A stretch of DNA of 64,000 bases from NCBI GenBank assembly GCA_040081715.1, contig JBEBFY010000006.1, positions 1-64,000 of the forward strand, given 5' to 3'. This document shows, in pieces, positions 51,873 through 61,461 of the stretch (its first letter is position 1; every line of letters begins with the position of its first letter). This stretch comes from CANKJK01 sp040081715 (GTDB lineage Bacteria > Acidobacteriota > Vicinamibacteria > Vicinamibacterales > UBA2999). Made by a program: the position numbers and the translations under genes. The notes under the pieces are model-generated. The model saw nothing but the letters and a program-made list of their open reading frames with translations, did no database searches and was not told the DNA's origin.

Positions 51873-54800
51873 CGGTGGGGACGCACGCGACCTCGCGGCC
51901 CGGCGCGCGGCCGTGGACCCGCGCTTCAACGTGGCCCTCCAGGCCTCGGCGGGCACGGGCAAGACGAAGGTGCTGGTGGACCGTTTCGTCAATCTGCTCA
52001 CGGCCGGTGTCGACCCGGCGAACGTGCTCGCCATCACGTTCACGCGGAAGGCCGCCGCCGAGATGCGCGATCGCATCACCGCCACCGTGCGGCTCGCCGC
52101 CGAGCGCGGAGAGATTCCGCCGAAACGCTGGGCGGAGCTGCGCGATCGCCTGAGCGACATCGGCATCAGCACCATCGACGCGTTCTGTCTCTCGCTCCTG
52201 CGGGAGTTCCCCCTCGAGGCGGACCTTGACCCTGGCTTCCGTCTGGCCGACGACACCGAGGTGCCGCGCCTGATGGACGAGGCGCTCGACCGCGCGATCC
52301 GGATCGGCCGTGCGCTGGCGACAGAAGACGAAGCCGTGGCGCTCGTCTTCCGCCAGCTCCGCGATACGCGCGTGCGTCAGGGCCTGGCCGCGCTGCTCTC
52401 CCGGCGGCTCGTGGCGCCCGCCCTGCTCGATCGGTTTCTGGAAGGCGGGACGGCGACCGCGGAGGAGGCCTCCCGACGGCTGGTCGACGACCTCCGTGCC
52501 GCGATGGGCGGTGCGCAGAGCGGCCTGGAGGCCTTCCTCGACAGCGGGCCGGTCACCCTGCCGTTCGCGCTCCTCCGCATGGGTCTCGACGCACACCTGG
52601 GCACGGGAGCGGCGGCGGAAGCCGAGGCGGTCCCCCTGCCAGCGTTGGTGGCCGCGATGCGCGACTACATGCTCACGCAGGAGGGCGAGCCGCGCAGGGG
52701 CGGCTTCAGCTTCCGCAAGGCGGACTTCGCGAACGAGCGCGCGTACAAGCAGCACAAGGGACTGGTGGTGGAACTGGCGCCCGCTGTTCGCGAGGCCCTG
52801 GATCGGCACCGGCGTGCGGTGAACCAGTTGATGTCGCAGGGCGTCCGCCGGCTGTTCCAGGTCGCGCGGACCGAGTACCGGCGCACGCTCGAGACCCACG
52901 CCGTGCTGGACTTCCCCGACCTGCTCGAGCGCGCCTGTAACCTGCTGCGCCAGATGGATGAGTTCGCCCGGAGCCGCTTCCGTCTGGAGGGGCGCTATCA
53001 CCACATCCTCGTCGACGAGTTCCAGGACACGAGCCACGCACAGTGGGAGTTGGTGGCGCTGCTGATCCGATCATGGCGTGAGGGCGCCGGCGTGGCCGAC
53101 ACCGGACCGCTCCCGCCGTCGATCTTCCTCGTGGGAGACCCGAAGCAGTCGATCTACGGATTTCGCGATGCCGATGCGGGCATCCTCCACGACGCGGCGG
53201 CGTTCATCGAAGGTCTCCGCCCCGGTTACGGCGTGCGCCAGTCCATCTCGCGGAGCTTCCGGTCAGTGCCGGGCGTGCTCGCCTTCGTCAACGACCTGTG
53301 CGCGGGGATGGCCGACGTGGACGGGGCGCGGGATGCCTTCCGTTTTGACGAGGCGGACCGCTTTCCGCTTGGCGCCCCTCCACTTGGCGACGTGCCGGTC
53401 AGCGGAATCCAAGCCAGCACCGTCCCAGCGAGCACTGCGCCGGCGGTTGCCGACGCACCCGTGCTGGGTGTTGTGGCCGGTGAGACGCCCGAAGCCTGCG
53501 CGGATGGCGTGGCGGCCGAAGTGCAGCACCTGCTCCGGGCGGGTACGGTCCGCGATCGGGAGACCGGTGTGGCCCGTGCTGCGACCGCTGGCGACATCGC
53601 CGTGCTCTTCCGGTCGCGCGACAGCCATCGCGCGTTCGAGTCGGCGCTGGAGGCGGTGGGTGTGCGCACCCACGTCTACAAGGGGCTCGGCTTCTTCGAC
53701 TCCGATGAGGTCAAGGACGTCCTGGCCCTCCTTTCGTACCTCGCCGGCCCGCATGCGAACCTCCGCGCGGCCGCCTGGCTGCGGTCGCGGGTGGTGGGTC
53801 TCTCCGACGCGGCCCTGGCCATCCTCGCACCAGGCATTGCCGACGCCGTGATGGCAGGGGACACCGCCGTGGCCGCGAGGCTCGACCCTGTCGATCAGCA
53901 GCTCTTCGACAATGCGCGTCACCACTTCCGGCGCTGGCGCGCCCTGGTCGACGTGCTCCCCCCGGCGGAGTTGCTTGACCGCGTGCTCGACGAATCCGCC
54001 TATTACGTTGAACTGCGCGGACCGCGTGTGCAGCAGGCGCGGGAGAACCTCAAGAAGCTGCGGAGCCTGGTGCGCCGTCTGCAGAACCGCGGCTACGCGA
54101 CGCTGGCGCGCGTGGTGGCGTACATCGACCGGCTGTCGCTCGGCGACGAATCGAATGCCGTCATTGATGCCGCAGACGCGGTCAACCTGATGACGGTCCA
54201 CGCCTCGAAGGGGCTGGAGTTTCCGGTGGTCTTCGTCGTGAACCTCGCACGCGGCACTGGCAACGGGCGCGACCCGATCCGGGTGTCGGCCGGGCGCGAG
54301 GGCGACGACCCGGTGTCGGTCTCCATCGGGACGTTTCAATCCGAGGCGGACGACGCGCGCCCGGCCCGTGAGCGTGAGGAGACCAAGCGCCTGCTGTATG
54401 TGGCGCTCACACGCGCGCGGGACCGCGTGTATTTGGGCAGCGTGGTGAAGGACGGCCGGCCGCGGCCCGGACGGGGGAGCCTGGCCGAGGTGATGCCCCT
54501 GAGTCTGCTGGAGGTGATGGCGCAGGCCGCCGCAGGCTCAGCTGCGGGTGAGCCGTCGGGCCTGGCCTGGGTCGGGCCGTCCGGTCACGTCCACCGGTTC
54601 CGCGTGTGCCCGGCACACCCCGAACCGGCGCATCCCGAACCGGCACTGGCGCCAGAGGGCCTTCTGGCCAGTGCACGAGATGAAGGGCCGCCGGCCGACT
54701 TCGCCCGGCTCTCGGCGGCACCAGGGGCACGGCCGGTTGTCGCCGCCGCCGGTTCGCCGTCGGCGCCTGCGGCATGGCGGGGAGCAGGGCCGGGCAGAGA

Positions 54801-55290
54801 GGTGGGCATCGAGAGAGGCATGGAGGTGGAGCGGCTGGTGGGGACCGCCGTGCACCGGTTGATCGAGCGGAGGGGCCTCTGTGAGGTCACCACGGACGAG
54901 GTGGCGGGACAACTGGCCGCGCTCCTCGGCGACGATCTCCCCCCGGAGGTCGCGGCCGACCCGGCCGTGCTGTCGGCACGCGTGGCCGAGGCGTGCCGGA
55001 GCCTGAGCCGGCAAGGGGAACTGACGGCCCTCCTCGCGTCCGGGGAGGTGTACCACGAGGTGCCCTTCAGTGCCCGCATTGACGGGGAGATCCGCCGCGG
55101 GGTGCTCGATTGCCTGGTGCGCACGGCCGACGGACGGGTCACCGTGGTGGAGTTCAAAACGGGAGCGCGGAGGCCGGAGCACGCTGCCCAGATCGAGGCG
55201 TACCGGCAGGCGGCCGCGGTGCTCTTTCCGGACGCCGAGGTGTCGGCGCGTATCTTCCACGCGGGCACGGAAACCAGCCCCGCGAAATAA
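51865..55290 (+). CDS. addA: AddA-like UvrD helicase-nuclease subunit
   Basis: From ATG 51865 the protein has 1141 residues. Superfamily 1 helicase motifs are ordered: Walker A with Lys33 (ASAGTGKT), AITFTRKAAAEMRDRI, ISTIDAFC, motif II with Asp384-Glu385 (ILVDEFQDTS), GDPKQSIYGFRDAD, VNLMTVHASKGLEFPVVF and VALTRARDRVYLG. The C-terminus has a RecB-type nuclease (LDCLVRTADGRVTVVEFKTG) with the catalytic Asp and Lys. Together with AddB it is the full AddAB complex. Frames upstream of 51865 overlap addB and are not used. Seven T at 55310-55316 follow the stop codon at 55290. Confidence 0.9.
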   Translation: MSSGGDARDLAARRAAVDPRFNVALQASAGTGKTKVLVDRFVNLLTAGVDPANVLAITFTRKAAAEMRDRITATVRLAAERGEIPPKRWAELRDRLSDIGISTIDAFCLSLLREFPLEADLDPGFRLADDTEVPRLMDEALDRAIRIGRALATEDEAVALVFRQLRDTRVRQGLAALLSRRLVAPALLDRFLEGGTATAEEASRRLVDDLRAAMGGAQSGLEAFLDSGPVTLPFALLRMGLDAHLGTGAAAEAEAVPLPALVAAMRDYMLTQEGEPRRGGFSFRKADFANERAYKQHKGLVVELAPAVREALDRHRRAVNQLMSQGVRRLFQVARTEYRRTLETHAVLDFPDLLERACNLLRQMDEFARSRFRLEGRYHHILVDEFQDTSHAQWELVALLIRSWREGAGVADTGPLPPSIFLVGDPKQSIYGFRDADAGILHDAAAFIEGLRPGYGVRQSISRSFRSVPGVLAFVNDLCAGMADVDGARDAFRFDEADRFPLGAPPLGDVPVSGIQASTVPASTAPAVADAPVLGVVAGETPEACADGVAAEVQHLLRAGTVRDRETGVARAATAGDIAVLFRSRDSHRAFESALEAVGVRTHVYKGLGFFDSDEVKDVLALLSYLAGPHANLRAAAWLRSRVVGLSDAALAILAPGIADAVMAGDTAVAARLDPVDQQLFDNARHHFRRWRALVDVLPPAELLDRVLDESAYYVELRGPRVQQARENLKKLRSLVRRLQNRGYATLARVVAYIDRLSLGDESNAVIDAADAVNLMTVHASKGLEFPVVFVVNLARGTGNGRDPIRVSAGREGDDPVSVSIGTFQSEADDARPAREREETKRLLYVALTRARDRVYLGSVVKDGRPRPGRGSLAEVMPLSLLEVMAQAAAGSAAGEPSGLAWVGPSGHVHRFRVCPAHPEPAHPEPALAPEGLLASARDEGPPADFARLSAAPGARPVVAAAGSPSAPAAWRGAGPGREVGIERGMEVERLVGTAVHRLIERRGLCEVTTDEVAGQLAALLGDDLPPEVAADPAVLSARVAEACRSLSRQGELTALLASGEVYHEVPFSARIDGEIRRGVLDCLVRTADGRVTVVEFKTGARRPEHAAQIEAYRQAAAVLFPDAEVSARIFHAGTETSPAK

Positions 55291-55338
55291 ATTTGCCGAA
55301 ATATCGAGGTTTTTTTGCGTAGTTCGTGCGCTTTCTCG

Positions 55339-55367
55339 TTGCCCTCACCGGAGCCATCCCATACAAT
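55339..55367 (+). promoter_or_regulatory. Sigma-70-like promoter for the small zinc-ribbon gene
   Basis: TTGCCC (55339-55344) and TACAAT (55362-55367) are separated by exactly 17 bp. The ATG of the following gene lies 20 bp downstream of the -10, with AAGGGG between them. The stretch is AT-rich compared with its surroundings. Confidence 0.5.
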
Positions 55368-55387
55368 TTTCAAGATAAGGGGTGACG

Positions 55388-55630
55388 ATGATTGGAGAGG
55401 AGACGCGCGTGGCATTGACTTGCCCGGGCTGCGGTAACGATCAGAACTTTCTGGTGAAGACCTTGCAGATGCACTTGGCTCACGTGAGTGGGACCGGTGT
55501 CGAGGTGTCCGAGGAAGGCCGGCCGGCTGTGTTCGAACTGCTGTGTGATGAGTGCGACCACGCGCTCCCGCTCGACGAGATCGACGAAACCACCCGCCGC
55601 GAACTGCTGCTCTCCCTCGGCGCCCGTTAG
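55388..55630 (+). CDS. Small zinc-ribbon protein
   Basis: The 80-residue product has two cysteine pairs, TCPGCGND near the start and LCDECDHALP around residue 53, which form a probable zinc ribbon. No further domain is seen. The ATG at 55388 is preceded by AAGGGG at six bases; an in-frame GTG at 55382 lies on that sequence. A promoter-like TTGCCC-17-TACAAT precedes it. It is followed by the DnaJ-like protein gene 35 bp on. Function unknown; regulation or nucleic-acid binding is possible. Confidence 0.65.
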   Translation: MIGEETRVALTCPGCGNDQNFLVKTLQMHLAHVSGTGVEVSEEGRPAVFELLCDECDHALPLDEIDETTRRELLLSLGAR

Positions 55631-55665
55631 GGTCCCAACCGCACGTCCCGCCCGAGCGCGCTTCC

Positions 55666-56124
55666 ATGCCGGGTGAGTCCTTCCGTTCATCGGCTCGTAA
55701 CGCCGTCGTGGCGCGCGGTCTGAGCCAGCCGCGGCTCGGCGCCGTGCGCTGGTTCGGCGATGAGGTTGTGATCGACTTCCCGTCCGTGGCCGGCGTGGTC
55801 GATGACATCGCCAGCGCGTTCACGGCGCAGCCGGATGCCGCGACCCTCACCGCTGACATTTACCTATCGGCCCGTGAAGCCTTCGAAGGCGCGGCGATGC
55901 CGCTCGATGTGCCGGTCCGCTGCACCTGCCGTGCCTGCGACGGGCGAGGCGAGCGCTGGCCCGACCCGTGCGGGACCTGCGGCGGCTCGGGCGTGGAGAT
56001 CCGTCGGCATCCGGTCCGCGTACTGGTGCCCGCCCGCGTGCGCGACGGCGCGCGATTCCGCTTCGTAGTGGCGCCACGGCAGCACCCCGAGACACGCATC
56101 GAGCTGCGCGTGGCTGTGCGCTAG
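55666..56124 (+). CDS. DnaJ-like zinc-finger/C-terminal domain protein without J domain
   Basis: The 152-residue protein starts with an uncharacterised 60-residue part, then ADIYLSAREAFEGAAMPLDV, which resembles the DnaJ beta-strand that leads into the zinc finger, CTCRACDGRGER and CGTCGGSGVEI, two CxxCxGxG-type repeats where DnaJ has four, and RVLVPARVRDGARFRF, the matching DnaJ C-terminal start. The J domain needed to act on DnaK is missing. It may be a substrate-holding relative or a DnaK-independent factor. The start ATG lies 35 bp after the zinc-ribbon gene. Confidence 0.7.
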   Translation: MPGESFRSSARNAVVARGLSQPRLGAVRWFGDEVVIDFPSVAGVVDDIASAFTAQPDAATLTADIYLSAREAFEGAAMPLDVPVRCTCRACDGRGERWPDPCGTCGGSGVEIRRHPVRVLVPARVRDGARFRFVVAPRQHPETRIELRVAVR

Positions 56125-56139
56125 AAGGGCTGGCCGATA

Positions 56140-56532
56140 GTGATGGACCGACACGTACGGATCCTCTCTGTCCTCTCCCAGCTCTGGGGTGGCCTTGCGC
56201 TGGTGATGGGGGTGTCCCTGCTCTGCCTCGCTGGAGGCGCCGCGGCCCTGCTCCGGCAGCCCCAGCCTTCCAGTGTGGTTGGCGTGGCCGCTGGCATCGC
56301 GGCCGGCAGCTTCCTCGCCGTGGGACTGATGGCCCTCGCCTGGGGCGGGGCCAGCCTCTGGTGCGGTGCGATGCTCCGGCGTCACGCACCGATGGGCCGG
56401 TTTCTCGGCCTCGGGCTCGGTCTGCTTAACCTGCTGGTCCTGCCGTTCGGCACGGCGCTGGGCGCCTACGCGCTCTGGGTGCTGCTGACGCCGAGCGGAC
56501 GGAACGTGTTTCACCCGCACGCTCCCGCCTGA
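56140..56532 (+). CDS. Small membrane protein of unknown function
   Basis: The 130-residue product (GTG 56140, or ATG 56143) has about four membrane helices (LSQLWGGLALVMGVSLLCL, VVGVAAGIAAGSFLAVGLMA and two more) with short connecting loops and a PSGRNVFHPHAPA tail. No family recognised. It follows the DnaJ-like gene by 15 bp, so the two may be co-transcribed, and precedes the Mrp gene by 50 bp. Confidence 0.6.
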   Translation: MMDRHVRILSVLSQLWGGLALVMGVSLLCLAGGAAALLRQPQPSSVVGVAAGIAAGSFLAVGLMALAWGGASLWCGAMLRRHAPMGRFLGLGLGLLNLLVLPFGTALGAYALWVLLTPSGRNVFHPHAPA

Positions 56533-56582
56533 CACACTGGTCCTCTTCGCACCTCCCCGACTTACGGATAAGCTAGCCAGCA

Positions 56583-57680
56583 ATGGCTATTCTCGACCGC
56601 GAGGCTGTACTGACCGCGTTACGCGTGGTCATGGACCCAGACCTCCGCAAAGACATCGTTTCCCTCGGCTTCATCAAGGACCTGCAGATCGACGGTGGTG
56701 GGGTGGCCTTCGCCATCGAACTGACGACGCCCGCCTGCCCCGTGAAGGAGCAACTGCGCGAACAGGCTACCGCCGCCGTGAAAGCGCTGGCCGGGGTGAC
56801 GTCTGTCAACGTGCGCATGACCGCCAACGTGCAGTCCGCCTCCATGCCGGAGACGGGCCGGCAGCCGCTGCCTGGCGTGAAGAACGTCATCGCCGTGGGC
56901 GCGGGCAAGGGCGGCGTGGGCAAGACCACCGTCTCGGTGAATCTGGCGCTGGCGCTGGCGAAGTTCGGGAGCCGCGTGGGCATCCTGGACGGCGACATTT
57001 ACGGCCCCAACGTGCCGATCATGATGGGCTTGAACACGCAGCTTGCCACCGACGGCAAGCAGATCGTTCCGGCTGAGGCGTACGGCGTGCAGGTGGTGTC
57101 GATCGGGTTCCTGACCTCGGACGATGCGCCGATCATCTGGCGTGGCCCGATGCTGCACGGCGCCATCCAGCAGTTCTTCAAGGAAGTGGCGTGGAAGGAT
57201 CTCGACTACCTGATCGTCGATATGCCTCCGGGCACCGGGGACGTGGCGCTCAGCCTGAGCCAGACCGTACCCGTAGTTGGCGCGGTCGTCGTGACCACGC
57301 CGCAGCAGGTGTCGCTCGCCGATAGCCGGCGCGCGGTGCGGATGTATCAGAAGCTCAACATCCCCACCCTCGGCATGGTTGAGAACATGAGCTACTACGC
57401 CTGCCCGAACTGCCACCACGAAGCCGACATCTTCGGCCACGGTGGCGGCGAGCAACTGGCGCAGACCATGGAAGTGCCGTTCCTCGGACGGCTCCCGATC
57501 TACCAGCCGATCCGCGAGGGCGGCGACACCGGTGTGCCGGTGGTGTTCGCCGAACCGGAGTCGGTGGCGGGCAGGGCCTTCATCAGCCTGGCGGAGCGTG
57601 TGGCCGCCCAGGTCTCCATTGCCGCCCACAAGGCTGCCGTCGCCAACAAGGGCAAGATTCCGCTGATTCAAGTGCAGTGA
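56583..57680 (+). CDS. Mrp/NBP35-family Fe-S cluster carrier ATPase
   Basis: The 365-residue protein has an N-terminal MIP18-like domain (residues 1-90; LRVVMDPDLRKDIVSLGFIK), then the deviant Walker A loop VGAGKGGVGKTTVSVNLALA around residue 105, GILDGDIYGPNVP, DMPPGTGDVALSL and the CxxC cluster site YACPNCHHE near residue 275. Members carry a [4Fe-4S] cluster between the two subunits and pass it on. The ATG at 56583 gives the family start. Its stop overlaps the first peptidase gene by 4 bp (GTGA). Confidence 0.9.
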   Translation: MAILDREAVLTALRVVMDPDLRKDIVSLGFIKDLQIDGGGVAFAIELTTPACPVKEQLREQATAAVKALAGVTSVNVRMTANVQSASMPETGRQPLPGVKNVIAVGAGKGGVGKTTVSVNLALALAKFGSRVGILDGDIYGPNVPIMMGLNTQLATDGKQIVPAEAYGVQVVSIGFLTSDDAPIIWRGPMLHGAIQQFFKEVAWKDLDYLIVDMPPGTGDVALSLSQTVPVVGAVVVTTPQQVSLADSRRAVRMYQKLNIPTLGMVENMSYYACPNCHHEADIFGHGGGEQLAQTMEVPFLGRLPIYQPIREGGDTGVPVVFAEPESVAGRAFISLAERVAAQVSIAAHKAAVANKGKIPLIQVQ

Positions 57681-58993
57681 CGACGCATCCGGAACTCGCC
57701 TGCACGAAGCAGACGCTCGCCAACGGGCTTGACGTGCTGGTCCACGAGGACCATCGCGTGCCCCAGGTGGCCGTCAACATCTGGTATCACGTCGGCTCCC
57801 GGAACGAGGTGCGTGGCCGTACGGGCTTCGCGCATCTGTTCGAACACCTGATGTTCGAGGGCAGCGCCCACCATAACCACGGCTACTTCGCGCCGCTGCA
57901 GCAGGCGGGCGGGTCGGTCAACGGATCGACCAACACGGATCGCACGAACTACTGGGAGGTCGTGCCCACGAGCGCCCTCGAGCTGGCGCTCTGGATGGAG
58001 AGTGACCGGATGGGGCACCTCCTGCCGGCCATCACGGAGGAGCGCTTCACCACGCAGCAGGCGGTCGTGTTGAACGAGCGCCGCCAGAACTATGAGAACC
58101 GCCCGTACGGCCTCGCCGTGGCCGCGCTGAACGAGGCGCTCTATCCGCACGACCATCCCTACGGTTGGATGACCATCGGCGATACCGCCGACATCCGCGC
58201 CATGGAACTCTCCGAGGTCCAGGCGTTCTACACGCGGTACTACCATCCGGCCAATGCATCGTTGACCCTGGCTGGCGCGATTACGCCCAGCGACGCCTTT
58301 GCGTTGGCCGAGCGGTACTTCGGCGACCTGCCACCCGGACCACGTGTGGAGCCCGTGCACGTGCCCGCACCGCGCATCGCGGCACGCCGGCTGGTGCTCG
58401 AGGACCGCGTGGAGCTTGCGCGCGTCTACATGGCGTGGCACACAGCGGCCATGTTTGCTCCGGGCGATGCAGAGATGGATCTGGCGGCCGACGTGCTTGC
58501 CAACGGCAAGACCTCGCGCCTGTACAAGACGCTCGTGTTCGACCGCCGGCTCGCGCTCGACGTGTCCGCGTACCAGGCATCGAGGGAGATGGCGGGCTAC
58601 GCGCTGATTGTGGCCACCGTCGCGCCAGGCCGCGCGGTCTCCGAGGTGGTGGCCGCCATCAACGATGCCGTGGCCGCCGTGGCCGCGGAAGGCCCCGCGG
58701 CTTCCGACCTCGAGCGGAGCGCCGTCCAGGTGGAATCCCAGTTCATCTACCGCCTCCAGACCTGCGGCGGGTTCGGCGGCAAGTCGGATCAGTTGAACGC
58801 CTACAACGTGTTCACCGGCGACCCCGGCTACTTCGCCGCGGACAGGGCCCGCTACCAGGGGGCTACGGTCAGTTCGGTGCGTGATGCCGTGGCGGCGTAC
58901 TGCCAGCCCGACCGCGCCATCACGCTGACCGTCGTGCCAAAGGGGCAGCGGTCTGCCGCCCTGCCCGACTCGGAAGACGTGGTGGTGTCGTGA
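57677..58993 (+). CDS. M16 family zinc peptidase, catalytic subunit
   Basis: The 438-residue protein has the inverted zinc motif His53-x2-Glu56-His57 (FAHLFEHLMFEG) with the distal Glu expected in LNERRQNYENRPYG around residue 134, and SLTLAGAITP in the domain link. This is the catalytic type of the two-subunit M16B peptidases. No signal peptide is seen, so the place is unclear. The GTG start overlaps the Mrp stop, and the following gene, an M16 relative without zinc ligands, starts at once (TGATG), as in known heterodimeric pairs. Confidence 0.85.
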   Translation: MTTHPELACTKQTLANGLDVLVHEDHRVPQVAVNIWYHVGSRNEVRGRTGFAHLFEHLMFEGSAHHNHGYFAPLQQAGGSVNGSTNTDRTNYWEVVPTSALELALWMESDRMGHLLPAITEERFTTQQAVVLNERRQNYENRPYGLAVAALNEALYPHDHPYGWMTIGDTADIRAMELSEVQAFYTRYYHPANASLTLAGAITPSDAFALAERYFGDLPPGPRVEPVHVPAPRIAARRLVLEDRVELARVYMAWHTAAMFAPGDAEMDLAADVLANGKTSRLYKTLVFDRRLALDVSAYQASREMAGYALIVATVAPGRAVSEVVAAINDAVAAVAAEGPAASDLERSAVQVESQFIYRLQTCGGFGGKSDQLNAYNVFTGDPGYFAADRARYQGATVSSVRDAVAAYCQPDRAITLTVVPKGQRSAALPDSEDVVVS

Positions 58994-60366
58994 TGGCTGT
59001 CGATCGGACGCGCCTGCCGCAGGTCGGCGCCGACCCGTCCTTCCAGTTTCCGGTCGTGCGGCGGCACCGCCTGGCCAACGGCCTCGACGTGCGGACGGTC
59101 GAGCATGGGCCGCTTCCCGTGGTGACCTTCGTGCTCCTGGTCCGCGATGGAACGGGTTCCGACCCGGCCGGTCGCGAGGGACTGGCCGCGCTCACCGCCG
59201 GTCTGCTCGATGAAGGGACCGGAGACTGGTCGGCCATCGACGTGTCCGACGCCCTGGCCCGGATCGGGGCGGACTACGACGTGGACGTGCGCGACGATGC
59301 GACCGTCCAGACACTGACGACGCTCTCCCGCTTTGCGGACCGGGGCGCGAGTCTGCTGGCAACGCTCACCGCGCGGCCATCGTTTCGCGAGGTGGATATC
59401 GACCGCGTGCGGGCGCAGCGGCTGAACCGGCTGAAGCAGCTCAAGGACTCGCCGGCCGCCAGAGGCGAACAGGCGTTTCTGCGGGTGGTCTACGGCAACC
59501 ATCCCTACGGGCACCTGTCGATCGGCAACACGGCCGCCATCCAGGCGGTGTCTCCGGATGACATCGCGGCGTTCCACCGCTCAGCGTTTCGCCCAGGCCG
59601 CGCCACGCTGGTCGTGGCTGGTGACAGCGGCCACGACGCACTGCTGCGCATCGCCGAGGAGGCCTTCGGGGGCTGGGCATCGCAGGGCGCCAGGACGCTT
59701 GGAGACGACCCATCAGGCGTCACACCATCGTCCGTGCCGTCGACGAGGCTGGGGCTCGTGCACCGGGAGCAGGCCGCGCAGTCGATCCTGGCCATCGGCC
59801 AGTTGGCGCCGCCCCGCTCGACGCCCGACTACGCACCACTGGTCCTGCTCAACGCCGCGTTGGGCGGGCAGTTCGTGAGCCGTATCAACCTGAAGCTGCG
59901 CGAAGAGAAGGGCTACACCTACGGCGCACGCACCGGGTTCGACTGGCGCAAGGGCCCCGGCACGTTCTCGCTCGAGGCGAGCGTGGAGACCCGTGTGACG
60001 GGCGAGGCCATCACGGATGCGCTGGGGGAGTTGGCGGCGATCCGCGGGGAGCGCCCTGTGACGGCCGCAGAGCTGGACCTGGCCAAGGACAGCCTCACGC
60101 GGGGCTACAGCCGCAACTTCGAGACGGCCGGACAGGTGGCCCGCTCGGTGGCCCAGTTGGCGCTCTACGATCTGCCCGACGCCTACTTCGAGGAATTCGT
60201 GCCGAGGGTCCGCGCCGTCACCGGCGACGAGGTGACCCGCGTGGCACTCCAGCATCTCGACCCGGCCAGGCTGGCGACGGTGGTTGTCGGCGACCGCTCG
60301 GCCATCGGGGAGGTGCTGGCGGGACTCGGCATGGGCGTGCCCACCGAACTCGGTACGGAGGATTAG
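58993..60366 (+). CDS. M16 family peptidase, non-catalytic partner subunit
   Basis: The 457-residue protein has the M16 fold signs (HRLANGLDVRTVEHGPLP, VFLLV-type strand, LNAALGGQFVSRINLKLREE, KGYTYGARTGFDW), but the zinc motif position reads AGREGLAALTAGLLDEGTG, with no HxxEH. Such subunits still bind substrate through the conserved C-terminal RxxY-like region, here REEKGYTYGAR. It should pair with the catalytic subunit upstream, whose stop overlaps its ATG. No signal peptide seen. Confidence 0.85.
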   Translation: MAVDRTRLPQVGADPSFQFPVVRRHRLANGLDVRTVEHGPLPVVTFVLLVRDGTGSDPAGREGLAALTAGLLDEGTGDWSAIDVSDALARIGADYDVDVRDDATVQTLTTLSRFADRGASLLATLTARPSFREVDIDRVRAQRLNRLKQLKDSPAARGEQAFLRVVYGNHPYGHLSIGNTAAIQAVSPDDIAAFHRSAFRPGRATLVVAGDSGHDALLRIAEEAFGGWASQGARTLGDDPSGVTPSSVPSTRLGLVHREQAAQSILAIGQLAPPRSTPDYAPLVLLNAALGGQFVSRINLKLREEKGYTYGARTGFDWRKGPGTFSLEASVETRVTGEAITDALGELAAIRGERPVTAAELDLAKDSLTRGYSRNFETAGQVARSVAQLALYDLPDAYFEEFVPRVRAVTGDEVTRVALQHLDPARLATVVVGDRSAIGEVLAGLGMGVPTELGTED

Positions 60367-60371
60367 CGACC

Positions 60372-61397
60372 ATGAAGGCAGTGCGCTATCACCAGCACGG
60401 CGGCCCAGAGGTGTTGACCTGGGAGGATGCGCCTGATCCGGTTCCCGCACCCGGCGAGGCGCTCGTCCGCGTGCGGGCCTGCGCGCTGAACCACCTGGAC
60501 CTCTGGCACCGGCGGGGCCTCGACCGCCTCAAGACGCCGCTGCCCATGGCCGGCGGGAGCGACATCGCTGGTGAGGTAGTGGACGGTGGCGCCAGCGGCC
60601 TGGCCGTCGGGACCCGCGTGATGCTCCAGCCCGGCATCAGTTGCGGACGCTGCCGCGCGTGCCTGCTGGGCCGCGACAACGAGTGTGCGTCCTACTCCGT
60701 GCTGGGCACGAAGGAGCAGGGGGGCTACGCCGAGCTCGTGAAGGTGCCCGCGGCGAACCTGATTCCGATCCCGGACTCGGTGGACTTCGTGACGGCAGCC
60801 GCGTTTCCGCTTACGTTTCTCACCGCGTGGCACATGCTGGTCGGGCGCGCGGGCATCAAGGCCGGCGACGACGTGCTCGTGCTGGCCGCCGGGAGCGGCG
60901 TGGGTCAGGCCGCCATCCAGATTGCCAAGCTCCACAACGCCCGTGTGTTCGCCACGGCCGGCACCGACGCCAAGATGGCGCGCGGGCTTGAACTCGGGGC
61001 CGATGCGGTGATCAACCACCACACCGAGGACGTGCCCGCGCGGGTGCGTGCGCTGACCGGCGGGCGTGGCGTCGACATCGTGATCGAGCACGTCGGCCAG
61101 GCCACGTGGGATCGCAGCGTCAAGTCGCTTGCGCGTGGCGGGCGCCTCGTGACCTGCGGCAACACTACCGGCTGGGAAGCGAAGATCGATCTGCGGTTCC
61201 TGTTCGTCCGCGAACTGTCGCTCATGGGATCGTTCATGGGATGGAAGGGCGAACTGCTGGCCGCCGCCCCGTTCTTCTTCAACGGACGGCTGAAGCCCGC
61301 CATCGACAAGAGCTTCCCCCTGCGCGACGCCGCCCTGGCGCACGAGCGGCTCGAGAAGAGCGAGCAGTTCGGGAAGATCGTCCTGACCGTCGACTGA
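60372..61397 (+). CDS. MDR-type zinc-containing alcohol dehydrogenase/quinone reductase
   Basis: The 341-residue protein has the MDR fold: EALVRVRACALNHLDLW, the four structural-zinc cysteines 91, 94, 97 and 105 (CGRCRACLLGRDNEC), and an NAD(P) motif VLVLAAGSGVGQAAIQIA. The usual first catalytic zinc Cys position appears as Asn in ALNHLD, as in quinone-oxidoreductase-like members, so reduction may be zinc-independent. It follows the M16 pair by 5 bp and may be the last gene of that operon. The substrate is unknown. Confidence 0.85.
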   Translation: MKAVRYHQHGGPEVLTWEDAPDPVPAPGEALVRVRACALNHLDLWHRRGLDRLKTPLPMAGGSDIAGEVVDGGASGLAVGTRVMLQPGISCGRCRACLLGRDNECASYSVLGTKEQGGYAELVKVPAANLIPIPDSVDFVTAAAFPLTFLTAWHMLVGRAGIKAGDDVLVLAAGSGVGQAAIQIAKLHNARVFATAGTDAKMARGLELGADAVINHHTEDVPARVRALTGGRGVDIVIEHVGQATWDRSVKSLARGGRLVTCGNTTGWEAKIDLRFLFVRELSLMGSFMGWKGELLAAAPFFFNGRLKPAIDKSFPLRDAALAHERLEKSEQFGKIVLTVD

Positions 61398-61461
61398 CGA
61401 AGACAGGACCAATGAGGAACACGCGTTTGTTTCTGGACTGACCGTCCTCGAAGAACCGCCC

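Noticed and set aside
55310..55316. T-run after addA as a Rho-independent terminator
   Set aside because: I could not find a stable GC stem just before the seven T.
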